Shown: positions 7,896 through 16,255 of the stretch, one piece after another
Numbering within the stretch: the first letter of the stretch is position 1
How the letters are laid out: each line of letters opens with the position of its first letter
From: Candidatus Binataceae bacterium
GTDB lineage: Bacteria > Desulfobacterota > Binatia > Binatales > Binataceae
Assembly (NCBI GenBank): GCA_035508495.1
Contig: DATJMX010000074.1
Coordinates: 1 to 35,798, forward strand
Direction: 5' to 3'
DNA: 35,798 nucleotides
Position numbers and translations under genes: made by a program
Notes under the pieces: model-generated
Told to the model about the DNA's origin: nothing
The model's input: only the letters and a program-made list of their open reading frames with translations
Databases searched by the model: none

Positions 7896-9545
7896 TCACT
7901 GCCGTTGATACACTTCGCGTCCTTCGAAGAAGGTCGTGAGTACCTTCACGTCGGCGATATCGCTCGGCGCGACTTCGAAGAGATTGCGATCCAGCACCAC
8001 CAGGTCGGCTGATTTACCAACCGCGATCGAGCCGGTTATGTCGCCCATGCCCATCGCTCGCGCGGGATTTACCGTGTAAGCGGCGATCGCCGTCGGAAGA
8101 TCGAGCGCCTGTTCCGGCCACAACGCGCCATCGAATCGACCACTCGGATTACGCCGCGTCACGAGGCCTTCCAGCCCCGACCACGGATCGGGATTCGGCA
8201 CCACCGGCCAATCGGTGCCGGTCGCGATCAGAACGCCCGCGTTGTTGAGATCGCGATTCGGCCAGTAGGTTCGGACGCGCTCGCCGACGGCCTGCTCGAT
8301 ACCGTCGATGATCTGATTGGGGAACCACAGAATCGGCGACAGATCGGCGACCACGTTGAGTTCCTTGAAGCGCGCGACGTCGGCGGGATCAACGAATCCG
8401 GCATGCGCGATTTGATGCGTGAGCCTCGTCGGTCCTTTAAACGAGCGCACCACGTCGATTGCGTCGAGCGAGGTGCGAACCGCGGCATCGCCGGCGCAAT
8501 GGATTTTCACCGCGAGGCCGCGATCTTCCTGCTTGGCAATCAGGCGCGCGAGCTCGGGCAGATTTTTGATCGTCGCGCCGCGAAAGCAGCATCCGTGCGC
8601 CTTGTCGGGCAGGTAAGGTTCGATGAACGCCGAGGTGCGCGACATCGGCACGCCGTCCATGAAGATCTTGACGTAGCTCGCGCGCACGTGCGGGCTCGCA
8701 AAGCTGGCGCGCTGGTCGATCAGGTCGTCGCCGGCCGAGCCGCCCAGGAACGGGACCCGATCTGCGAGCATCGAGCCCACCACCCACGCGGAGAGCTTTC
8801 GCTGCTTGTCGAGGATGTTGTACGCGGACATCACTGCGCCCGACGCGGCGGCGTCCTGAAAGCCGGTGACACCGTACGAGTTCAGGATTTCGATCGCGCG
8901 CGCGACCGCGGCCACGTCCATTTCGATCGATTGCGGACTCGATGCTAGAACTGCGGATTCGACTTTTCCGGTCGCAGCTTCGAACAGCAGTCCGACCGGA
9001 GCGCCACTCGCTTCGTCGCGGACGATCACTCCGTCATGCGGATTGGGCGTGTCGGCGCCGATACCCGCCAGTTCCAGCGCTCGCGAGTTGACCCATCGAT
9101 TGTGCACGCTGTCATCGCGCAGCATCACCGGATGTCCTTCGCTCGCGTCGTCAAGCGCGCGCAGCGTGTCGAGCGAGGCTAGAGCGTCGGTGAAGTTGCT
9201 GCCCCACGAGCCGCCTACGATCCATGCGCCGGGCTTGGCTTTGCGCGCCTCCGCACGAATCACGGCGAGGACTTCATCGAGCGAAAGCGTTGGCAGGAAA
9301 CGGCATTCGTAAAGGTCGGCGCGGCCGCCGAGCAGCGGATGCACGTGAACGTCGTTGATTCCCGGCATCGCCATGCGCTGCTTGAGATCGATGACGCGAG
9401 TGTTGGGACCGACGAATGATTTGACGTCGCTGTCGGCGCCGACGAATTCAATCTTGCCGTCGCGAATCGCGAGCGCCTCGGCCCACGGCCGAGGCGAATC
9501 GACGGTGTATATTTTCCCGTTTTGCAGAACCAGATCAGCAGTCAT
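7896..9545 (-). CDS. Amidohydrolase, YtcJ-like (amidohydrolase 3 family)
   Basis: A 549-residue protein of the YtcJ/NfdA group of metal-dependent hydrolases. It begins with the sandwich segment ADLVLQNGKIYTVD, then has the metal-binding NDVHVHP (His67, His69), a long insertion typical of the group, KIHCAGDAAVRTSLDA in the middle, ATGTDWPV before the last barrel strand, and the closing ITGSIAVGKSADLVVLDRNLF. Members hydrolyse amides, formamides or imides, but the physiological substrate here is unknown. It is cytoplasmic with no signal peptide. It is followed 27 bases downstream in the transcription order by a cysteine hydrolase gene upstream of it on the same strand (9573-10118), so the two are likely co-transcribed. 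Confidence 0.9.
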   Translation of the reverse strand: MTADLVLQNGKIYTVDSPRPWAEALAIRDGKIEFVGADSDVKSFVGPNTRVIDLKQRMAMPGINDVHVHPLLGGRADLYECRFLPTLSLDEVLAVIRAEARKAKPGAWIVGGSWGSNFTDALASLDTLRALDDASEGHPVMLRDDSVHNRWVNSRALELAGIGADTPNPHDGVIVRDEASGAPVGLLFEAATGKVESAVLASSPQSIEMDVAAVARAIEILNSYGVTGFQDAAASGAVMSAYNILDKQRKLSAWVVGSMLADRVPFLGGSAGDDLIDQRASFASPHVRASYVKIFMDGVPMSRTSAFIEPYLPDKAHGCCFRGATIKNLPELARLIAKQEDRGLAVKIHCAGDAAVRTSLDAIDVVRSFKGPTRLTHQIAHAGFVDPADVARFKELNVVADLSPILWFPNQIIDGIEQAVGERVRTYWPNRDLNNAGVLIATGTDWPVVPNPDPWSGLEGLVTRRNPSGRFDGALWPEQALDLPTAIAAYTVNPARAMGMGDITGSIAVGKSADLVVLDRNLFEVAPSDIADVKVLTTFFEGREVYQRQ

Positions 9546-9572
9546 TTGATTACTCGGAACGATCAGAAGATC

Positions 9573-10118
9573 TCACGAAAGAAATTCGCTGGTGGTCGTA
9601 ACCTTGCCGTAGCCGAACGCGAGGCCGGCCATGAATGCGGCGTGAACCTGCGCGGCGGGAACGGTGGTGCCGTTGAACTCGAGATTCATCGTCGCGCACG
9701 CGTCGTGAACTATCACCGCGTTGTAGCCGAAATCGGCAGCAGCGCGGCTGGTCGCGTCGATACACATGTGACTCATCGCGCCGACGATGACGATGTCCTT
9801 GACTCCCTTCGTATCGAGCACCTGCTTCAGCTCGGTGTCGCGGAACGAATTTGGATAGTGCTTGAGGATGACCGGCTCGCCCTCGCGCGGACGCACCGCG
9901 GAATTGATCTCAACGCCACTCGTGCCGGGTGTAAAAACGGGCGCGTTCGCGCCCGCGCCTTCATGACGGATATAGATGACCTCGTCGCCTTTGGCGCGCG
10001 CCGCTTCGATCACCTTGGCCGCGTTGGCGGCGGCCTCATTGATACCGACCAGCGGCAACTTGCCCGTCGGAAAATACTCGTTCTGGATATCGACCACGAC
10101 AACCGCGCGCTTGCTCAT
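9573..10118 (-). CDS. Isochorismatase-family cysteine hydrolase
   Basis: A 181-residue protein with the catalytic triad of the family: Asp10 in VVVVDIQNEYF, Lys86 in VILKHYPNSF and the nucleophile Cys119 in GAMSHMCIDATSRAA. The family includes isochorismatase, nicotinamidase, N-carbamoylsarcosine amidase and other amidases. Placement beside amidohydrolase and hydantoinase genes favours an amidase or carbamoyl-amidase role over isochorismatase, but this is inference. The frame is open far upstream (to 10442); the ATG at 10118 is chosen because the family N-terminus starts there and GGAAGG lies about 13 bases before it. It probably forms an operon with the YtcJ-like gene and possibly with the IclR gene upstream, 53 bases away. 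Confidence 0.88.
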   Translation of the reverse strand: MSKRAVVVVDIQNEYFPTGKLPLVGINEAAANAAKVIEAARAKGDEVIYIRHEGAGANAPVFTPGTSGVEINSAVRPREGEPVILKHYPNSFRDTELKQVLDTKGVKDIVIVGAMSHMCIDATSRAAADFGYNAVIVHDACATMNLEFNGTTVPAAQVHAAFMAGLAFGYGKVTTTSEFLS

Positions 10119-10171
10119 CAGGTCCGCCTTCCGTGCAGGTGAGGATGAAGTCGAGCGCAGTATAGATCGCG

Positions 10172-10921
10172 TCAACCAGTTTCCGCGAGCAGGGAACTGA
10201 TTTTCTTGGCCGCGGCGCGGACCAGCTTTCCATATTCGTTTATCAATGAGTCCGGAAAGCGTGTCGCGGGACAGGAGATCGATAATCCCGCAATCGGCTG
10301 GCCGGGACTCAGGTAGATCGGCGCAGCAACGGCGCGAATTTGTATATCGAGCTCGCCATCGTTCAAGGCGAAGCCGCGTTTCCTGACGAGCTCGAGATCG
10401 CGAGCCAGGGCGCGGGAATCCTTCAATGACTTGGGCGTCCATGTTTCGAGATGGCGATTCAGATATTTGGCCTGCTCAGCCTTTGGCAGATGAGCCAGGA
10501 TCGCCTTGCCGTTGGAGCTCAGATGCATCGGCGCCGTCGCGCCCAACTGACGGACCGTGCGCAACGGCTGCGGCGAATCGAGGCGCTCGATCAATACGAC
10601 GTCGTCTCCATCGCGCAGCGTCAGATGGATCGTCTCCTGGGTGCGGGCGCGCAAAGTTTCCATCACCTCGAGCGCAACCTCGCGCAGGCCGGGTGCAGGC
10701 TGCAGCTGGCGGGCGAGGGTCAAAACTCTGGCACTCAAGGTCCAACGCCGCCGGCCATCAATCTCGACCGGCCGGATCCATCCAGCCTCGTGCAAAGTTA
10801 CGAGATTTCGCTGCACGGTCGATTTGGGCTCGCCGGTTTCGCGCGCCAGCTCGCTGACGCCAACCTGTCCGGCAGCACCTACCAGTTCGAGAACTTTCAG
10901 GGCGGTTTTGACGCTCTCCAT
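10172..10921 (-). CDS. IclR family transcriptional regulator
   Basis: A 249-residue repressor/activator. The N-terminal winged helix is VKTALKVLELV then GVSELARETGEPKSTVQRNLVTL (21-43) and a wing at 50-62. The C-terminal 170 residues form the IclR effector domain (LRDGDDVVLIERLDS, TAPMHLSSNGKAILAHLP, IRAVAAPIYLSPGQPIAGLSIS). The start at 10921 gives the usual IclR N-terminus; in-frame ATGs at 10960 and 10972 lie inside the palindromic region and are less likely. It is divergent from a family III CoA-transferase gene across 84 bases holding two adjacent palindromes, so it probably controls that gene, itself and perhaps the hydrolases downstream. The effector is unknown, probably a small organic acid. 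Confidence 0.9.
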   Translation of the reverse strand: MESVKTALKVLELVGAAGQVGVSELARETGEPKSTVQRNLVTLHEAGWIRPVEIDGRRRWTLSARVLTLARQLQPAPGLREVALEVMETLRARTQETIHLTLRDGDDVVLIERLDSPQPLRTVRQLGATAPMHLSSNGKAILAHLPKAEQAKYLNRHLETWTPKSLKDSRALARDLELVRKRGFALNDGELDIQIRAVAAPIYLSPGQPIAGLSISCPATRFPDSLINEYGKLVRAAAKKISSLLAETG

Positions 10922-10950
10922 GTCGAGTTGACAGCGGGGACGGATTTTCT

Positions 10951-10980
10951 TATGTTCCATAACATAGAACATAATGTTCC
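10951..10980. promoter_or_regulatory. Double palindrome, candidate IclR operator
   Basis: TATGTT-ccat-AACATA (10951-10966) is followed without a gap by GAACATAATGTTC (10967-10979), a perfect 13-base palindrome. The outer halves also make ATGTTC-9-GAACAT. The block is AT-rich in a GC-rich setting, and lies between the starts of the divergent IclR and CoA-transferase genes. A local regulator binding here is the simplest reading. Confidence 0.65.
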
Positions 10981-11005
10981 ACAATACGGCACGAGGTTTA
11001 CGAGC

Positions 11006-12187
11006 ATGAAGACGACCGGCGCGCTGAATGGCCTTAGAGTCCTCGACTGCACCCACGTGCTGGCGGGAGCCTGGTGTTCGCTGATCCTGGCCGACCTTGG
11101 TGCTGACGTGATCAAGATCGAGCCGCTCAGCGGCGACCTGACGCGCGGCCAGCCCGACAACCCGTTCAAGGCGTTCGATTTCGTCAATCGCAACAAGCGC
11201 GCGATCACAGTCGATATCACGTCGCCCGAGGGCGCGGACGTGATGCGCCGGCTGGCGAAGGACGCCGACATTTTCGTCGAGAACTATCGGCCCGGCGTGA
11301 TGGCCAAAGCGGGTCTCGACTACAAAGCGCTGGCCGAGATCAATCCGCGCCTGATCTACGCGTCGGTTTCCGGTTTTGGCCAGACCGGTCCCTATCGCAA
11401 TCGGGGTGGCCTTGACCTGGTGGCGCAGGCGATGAGCGGGATCATGAGTTACGTTGGCGATCCGAATTCGACGCGTCCGAGTTCGACCGCAGTTCCGATT
11501 GCCGATCTGAACGCGGGAACTTTCGCCGCGCTTGGGATACTCGCCGCCGTTCATCACCGAACCACCACTGGCGAGGGACAGTACGTCGAGACCTCGCTGC
11601 TCGAAGCTGCTGCGGCATACACCGTCTGGGAGTCGGGAATGTTCCTGACGACTGGCACCGTGGCCAAGCGCAACGGCTCGCGGCACCGGCTGGCCGCGCC
11701 CTACGAAGCGCTCAAGACCGAAGACGGATATCTCGTCGTCGGAGTTAGTAACCAAAAATTATGGGGTCGCTTGTGTGAGGCGCTCGATCAGCCTGGCCTG
11801 GCGGACGATCCGAACTTCAAGCGGCCTTCCCTGCGCCTGACGAATCGCGATGCGCTCCAGGCGAAACTGGAATCCGTCCTGGCTCGCAACACTACGGCGT
11901 ACTGGGTCGAGAAGATCGCGGGCAAAGGCGTGCCCTGCGGACCGATCAACGATATCGGGCAGGCGCTATCCGATCCGCAACTCACGGATCGGAAGTTTCT
12001 CGCCGAGGTCGATGAGCGGCGCTTCCCGCGCACTCCGCTAACTCTTTCGAAGACGCCGGTCGCCGTGAGCCGTGGCCCCGCGATGCTGGGTCAGCATACG
12101 CGCGAGGTGCTCGCCGCGGCTGGGTTCGACGCCGATGCGATCGATCGCCTCGTGCAGAGCGGTATCGTTTCGGAGCCGCGAGTTTAG
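11006..12187 (+). CDS. Family III CoA-transferase (CaiB/BaiF)
   Basis: A 393-residue enzyme transferring CoA from a donor acyl-CoA to a carboxylic acid. Diagnostic segments are LNGLRVLDCTHVLAGAWCSLILADLGADVIKIEP (written here in parts: RVLDCTHVLAG, 11-21; LGADVIKIEP, 31-40), ENYRPGVMAKAGLDY and the catalytic aspartate in IADLNAG (Asp167), matching the nucleophile of formyl-CoA transferase. The frame is open further upstream, but the ATG at 11006 has GAGG nine bases before it and gives the normal family N-terminus. It is divergent from the IclR regulator. It probably activates an acid for beta-oxidation-like degradation; the acid is unknown. Confidence 0.92.
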   Translation: MKTTGALNGLRVLDCTHVLAGAWCSLILADLGADVIKIEPLSGDLTRGQPDNPFKAFDFVNRNKRAITVDITSPEGADVMRRLAKDADIFVENYRPGVMAKAGLDYKALAEINPRLIYASVSGFGQTGPYRNRGGLDLVAQAMSGIMSYVGDPNSTRPSSTAVPIADLNAGTFAALGILAAVHHRTTTGEGQYVETSLLEAAAAYTVWESGMFLTTGTVAKRNGSRHRLAAPYEALKTEDGYLVVGVSNQKLWGRLCEALDQPGLADDPNFKRPSLRLTNRDALQAKLESVLARNTTAYWVEKIAGKGVPCGPINDIGQALSDPQLTDRKFLAEVDERRFPRTPLTLSKTPVAVSRGPAMLGQHTREVLAAAGFDADAIDRLVQSGIVSEPRV

Positions 12188-12203
12188 TCGCGATCGGCGC
12201 CGT

Positions 12204-14084
12204 TCATTTCCCGGTCAGCGAGTCGGGCCTTTCCTCGAAGATGTAGGGCTCGAGGCTCGATTGCGCTGCGACGCGGTACTTATGCCATCTGCCGCCGCCA
12301 TAGTACGCGAGGCTGCCGGGCGCCGCGTTGCCTTCGCCATTGTAGTAGGAGATGCAATCGCGCAGCGGCGCAGTCGCGATATCAACGTCGCGGCAATGAA
12401 TGGCGTAGTCTTCTTCCGGTTCCTTGCGGACATCGACAATTCGCGCTGCGCGATCGCGCATCGTCTGCATCAACCAGACGAGATAGTCGCCGTGCGCGTC
12501 GATCGCGTCGGTGAAGTTGAAGCTGCCGCCGCCGCCCTGCGGACCGGTCACGATAAACAGGTTGGGGAAGCCGTGGCTATGCAGTCCCAGGAACGTCTTG
12601 GTGCCCTCGGTCTCCCACTTCTCCTTGAGCGTGCGGCCGCCGCGGCCCGTTACCATGTTGAAGGTCGAGGTCCCCATCCACTGGAAGCCTGTCGCGTAGA
12701 TCAGCACATCGAGCGGATATTCGACGCCCTCATGGACGACGCCGCGCTCGTTGATCTCGCTCACTCCGCGCGGAGCGGTGTCCACCAGATGCACATTTGC
12801 CAGGTTGAACGTCGGCAGGTATTCATCATGGAACGTCGGCCGCTTGCATCCATATGGATAGTACGGCTTGAGCGCCGCCGCCGTTTTCGGATCCTTGACG
12901 ATCGCGTCAACGCGGGCGCGGATCTGCTCCATGATTCGGAAGTTGGCGTCGAGCTGCTTCTGGATCAGCTCCTCGGGGCTGATTGGCTTATCGTGTTTCT
13001 TGGGCTCTTTGATTTCCGTGATCTTGCCGGCGAGGTAATCGTCGTTGGCCTGGATCGCCGTGCGGCCCGCCGAGATCTTCGCGAAACGGGCGCGCCTGGC
13101 GCGGGCCCATCCGGGCTCGTTGGCCCACGTCTGTCGTTCATCCTCGGTCGTCGCTCGCTGATCGCGCACATCAATTGAGGACGGTGTGCGTTGGAATACG
13201 TAGAGCTGTCCGACAGTCTTGGCGAGCTCAGGTATTGCCTGTACCGCCGTCGCGCCCGTGCCGATGATGCCGACGGTCTTGCCGCGCAGGTCGACGTTGT
13301 AGTCCCAGCGCGAGGTGTGGAACGACGTCCCCTTGAATTTCTCCATCCCGGCGATGCGCGCGAGCTTCGGGGTCGTGAGGATGCCGTTGGCGAGGATCAC
13401 GAATCGCGCGCGCATCTTGTCGCCGCGATCGGTCTCGACGATCCAGCGGCCCGATTTCTCGTCCCAAGTCGTCGATTGGACCGTGGTGTGGAACAGGCAG
13501 TGGTCATAGAAGCCGAACTTCTGCGCCATGCCCTGGCAGTACTCGAGGATTTCGAAGCCCGACGCGAACTTCATCGAGGGGACGTAGCCCATCTCCTCGA
13601 GTAGCGGGAGGTAACTGTAGGATTCGACGTCGCACGCGATTCCGGGATAGCGATTCCAGTACCATGTGCCGCCCACGTCGCCGCCCTTCTCGCAGAAGCG
13701 CACGTCGGTGAAACCGGCCTGGCTCAGCTTGTGCCATAGCAGTAGACCGCCGAAGCCGGCGCCGACCACCAGGATCTCGCATTCGTCAGTAAGCGCCTCG
13801 CGCTCGATCGGCGGCTCTGAATAGACGTCATCGAGATATTTCTTGAACTCGCCTTCCATCGACATGTAGTCGGCGGCGCCGCGGCGGGCTTCCTTGAACG
13901 ATCGGTATTTTGCCTGCTCTTCAGCATTGAAGGTCGCACCCGGAGGAAGCTCCGGCAGCTCCTTCAGCTTCTGATCGGCGAGGACCGAGTAGCCCTGGCC
14001 GGTGATCTTTTCCGACGCTTTGGCGGCGCGAGTGTTGAAGATTTTCCGGCCTGTCTCAGGATCGATACGGACAGCTTCGCTCAT
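12204..14084 (-). CDS. Flavin-dependent monooxygenase, Baeyer-Villiger type
   Basis: A 626-residue NAD(P)H- and FAD-dependent oxygenase. After an unusual 100-residue N-terminal extension comes the FAD site VVGAGFGGLLL (107-117, GxGxxG), GGTWYWNRYPG (138-148), the Baeyer-Villiger fingerprint FKGTSFHTSRWD (250-261, FxGxxxHxxxWD) and the NADPH site GIIGTGATAVQ (272-282). The tail IYATGFQ precedes the usual C-terminal region. Such enzymes insert oxygen next to a ketone to give esters or lactones; nearby esterases could then cleave these. The extended N-terminus is typical of the PAMO/steroid-monooxygenase-like long forms. The start has GAGGA five to six bases upstream. It is convergent with the CoA-transferase gene, 16 bases apart. 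Confidence 0.92.
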   Translation of the reverse strand: MSEAVRIDPETGRKIFNTRAAKASEKITGQGYSVLADQKLKELPELPPGATFNAEEQAKYRSFKEARRGAADYMSMEGEFKKYLDDVYSEPPIEREALTDECEILVVGAGFGGLLLWHKLSQAGFTDVRFCEKGGDVGGTWYWNRYPGIACDVESYSYLPLLEEMGYVPSMKFASGFEILEYCQGMAQKFGFYDHCLFHTTVQSTTWDEKSGRWIVETDRGDKMRARFVILANGILTTPKLARIAGMEKFKGTSFHTSRWDYNVDLRGKTVGIIGTGATAVQAIPELAKTVGQLYVFQRTPSSIDVRDQRATTEDERQTWANEPGWARARRARFAKISAGRTAIQANDDYLAGKITEIKEPKKHDKPISPEELIQKQLDANFRIMEQIRARVDAIVKDPKTAAALKPYYPYGCKRPTFHDEYLPTFNLANVHLVDTAPRGVSEINERGVVHEGVEYPLDVLIYATGFQWMGTSTFNMVTGRGGRTLKEKWETEGTKTFLGLHSHGFPNLFIVTGPQGGGGSFNFTDAIDAHGDYLVWLMQTMRDRAARIVDVRKEPEEDYAIHCRDVDIATAPLRDCISYYNGEGNAAPGSLAYYGGGRWHKYRVAAQSSLEPYIFEERPDSLTGK

Positions 14085-14319
14085 TTGAATCCTCGCCGAT
14101 TAAATACGGTTCTCTCGTTCGAGATGCCGTTTTTGCAGAGCCTGGATCTAAATCCGCGACGTGCTTCGCGCGGTCAGCCCTGACGCTTCCTAACCATTCG
14201 ACAGTTGAACAATTTTCGTCACAGACACGCTAATGCGGACAGGCTCTACGCGTCAAGGACGCCGGATCGCTCGGGCGCGCGGCTGGAGTTGGCATTCGCC
14301 GCGCCCGACGCGACGAGCC

Positions 14320-15099
14320 TCATCGCTGCAGGAAAAATCTCGCGCGCGCGGCGATGCGTTTGCGGTCGTCGAGTCCGTTCAGGCCGCCGTTGATCTTCCG
14401 GGTGATAGTCTCGATATCGTCCGCGTCCGCATACTGATTCAAATTGTGGGTGTCCCAGTACCAGGCCGCGACGTCCACCGCGAGGTCCGGGTCGGTGGCG
14501 ACTCGCGTCCATTGATTATTCGTGACCAGGTCGACGCCAATAGCATTTCCGTAATTCTGATAGTTGGTGCGCCCCGTAAGTTGAATGAGGCCGCGGCCTT
14601 TAAATCGCTCCCCATCGCCGGGCTGCGTGTTGCCAAGGTCTTTGCGGCCTTCATAGGCGGCGCCGCTCGCAATCTCTTCGGTATAGCGCAGCTCGCCGCT
14701 CTCATGCCCGACTTGTGCAAGGAAATGCAATTGGCGAAGCGGAGTGGATATATCGCGCGCGATCATTTTAGCTAAAACCGCGGGCGCGAATTTAAGTACA
14801 TTCGCATCCGTTGCATTTATCATAGTGCCCTTGAGCTTTGCTGAACTGAATCCGGCTGGGAGTGTAGCGCGGAGTTTCGCCAGGGTGGCGCCGTTTGGAA
14901 TGACAACTCCGTCGGGCGTGGTCACGCCAACCACGGTGCGCTGAAAAGACTCGATCGCCGCTATCGTGGACGGGCCGACTTCACCGTCTTCTGCCAACGG
15001 AGGATTTGACGGAGCGCTCAAATTGAGCAGAAGCTGCACGGTTTTAACATCGAGCGGCGAGTTATTTCCGTTCTTTCCGACGCTGTTTGAAATACACAT
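14320..15099 (-). CDS. GH19 chitinase/endolysin with peptidoglycan-binding domain
   Basis: A 259-residue protein. Residues 15-77 form a PG_binding_1-like repeat (EDGEVGPSTIAAIESFQ). Residues 95-259 form a GH19 lysozyme/chitinase domain with FLAQVGHESGELRYTEEI (catalytic Glu133, second acid Glu141), FKGRGLIQLTGRTNYQNYG (166-184) and the late WDTHNLN and RKINGGLNG motifs. There is no signal peptide, as in phage-type endolysins. The start is set by AGGAGG at 15107-15112 (complement), eight bases before the ATG at 15099; the frame is open ten codons further. It follows a membrane-protein gene by 59 bases on the same strand. Cutting of peptidoglycan is expected; export route unknown. Confidence 0.9.
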   Translation of the reverse strand: MCISNSVGKNGNNSPLDVKTVQLLLNLSAPSNPPLAEDGEVGPSTIAAIESFQRTVVGVTTPDGVVIPNGATLAKLRATLPAGFSSAKLKGTMINATDANVLKFAPAVLAKMIARDISTPLRQLHFLAQVGHESGELRYTEEIASGAAYEGRKDLGNTQPGDGERFKGRGLIQLTGRTNYQNYGNAIGVDLVTNNQWTRVATDPDLAVDVAAWYWDTHNLNQYADADDIETITRKINGGLNGLDDRKRIAARARFFLQR

Positions 15100-15158
15100 T
15101 TGCTGTTCCTCCTTTCCTGGTATCGCCATGCCGCTCTAACGCATATGCGACATTAAAA

Positions 15159-16025
15159 CTAGGCTGCGGCGCCCATCCCTGACGCTTTCTCCGCGGGGCT
15201 CGGGCCGGATCCTTTTAAGCGCACGACTCGCTCCAGCGCGTCGAACCAGAACGGCGCGCCGAACAGAGTGGCGATCGCGGTTATGAGCCATCCGGCCACC
15301 GTATCTAACCCCTCCGGGGTCTTGAGGTTATTGAATTTCTTTATGCTCCAGCCGATCGGCATACCAACGCCGTAGAGTTTGTCGAAAGCGCCCTGCGCAT
15401 CCATGGGGCTGGATGGGGCAATCGTTCTGGCTAATAGCGGCTGCGTCCACAATGCCTTGCTGATGTCAGTCGCGCTGATATTCAGGCCAATAGCTAGAAT
15501 CAGCGCGATTATAAAGGAGCAGAACTGGATTTTTCTCTTGTACGCGCCTCCAACCCGATCCATCCCATTGTCGAACCAGGTTGCAATCTGGTGCCTGACG
15601 TTGTTGACATCGCCGCCTGCGCGCTCGACGACTCCGAGTAGAAGAACCCGCAACTGATTATCTTTGACGTTTTCGAGAATAGTAGATCTGATATTCCCCG
15701 GCGCCGCGCTGCTAATACCCGTTATGTCGATTAACGCATCCGCGAAGTGAGACGGATCGATGTATGCGGGCAGATTTTTCAGGTCACTTGCCGATTCTGC
15801 TTTCCCGTCGTCGCGCGGACTGACCATCGCGTGATTGTAAATTTGCAGCGCCAGGCCCGAAAAGTTCTGGTCATTCAGAAGATCCTTGACGCCTTGCAGC
15901 AGCGTCGCCGCGCGCCAACTGAGAATCGAAGCCAATGCTTCGGTTGCAGTACTCACTGCCAGGCTCACCGCTAGAAAAGTAAAAACAACCCCGACGGCCA
16001 CATCGAGGACAGTGCTATTGAACAT
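15159..16025 (-). CDS. Membrane protein of unknown function, paired with GH19 lysin
   Basis: A 288-residue protein. One hydrophobic helix near the N-terminus (about 9-32, VAVGVVFTFLAVSLAVSTA) is followed by a 130-residue soluble stretch and two further helices (about 168-186 and 243-262). I recognise a family of hypothetical proteins beginning with a similar FxSTVLDVAxGxxF pattern but no defined function. The start is strongly supported by GAGGAGGG seven bases upstream. It is immediately upstream of the GH19 lysin gene. A holin-like or anchoring role for the lysin is possible; three helices with a large domain is not a typical holin, so this is only inference. Its codons look less GC-rich than its neighbours. 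Confidence 0.7.
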   Translation of the reverse strand: MFNSTVLDVAVGVVFTFLAVSLAVSTATEALASILSWRAATLLQGVKDLLNDQNFSGLALQIYNHAMVSPRDDGKAESASDLKNLPAYIDPSHFADALIDITGISSAAPGNIRSTILENVKDNQLRVLLLGVVERAGGDVNNVRHQIATWFDNGMDRVGGAYKRKIQFCSFIIALILAIGLNISATDISKALWTQPLLARTIAPSSPMDAQGAFDKLYGVGMPIGWSIKKFNNLKTPEGLDTVAGWLITAIATLFGAPFWFDALERVVRLKGSGPSPAEKASGMGAAA

Positions 16026-16255
16026 TCAGTAACCCTCCTCGTCACGCGGATTCGATCGGCGATGACTTTTCACACAGCGGCTGCGCACGGTCAACCGCAA
16101 TGGCGCGCGAGTGGCGCAACGACGCGAATACCCAGTTTCAGCGAGCTCGCGCGGCTCGACAGGCTGCCGGTCGGTATTTCGCCGCCAGTTTCGAGCGCTT
16201 GTTTTTCTGTCTTGACGATGCGATGCGTGGGGGCGCGATAAGAGGCGCAGAATTT

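Noticed and set aside
10172..11755. Reading the IclR gene as a 527-residue fusion
   Set aside because: The upstream part is antisense to a clear CoA-transferase and has no domain; the IclR fold starts normally at 10921.
12072..13178. A 368-residue plus-strand ORF opposite the Baeyer-Villiger-type gene
   Set aside because: No motifs; overlaps a gene with both nucleotide-binding sites and the fingerprint motif.
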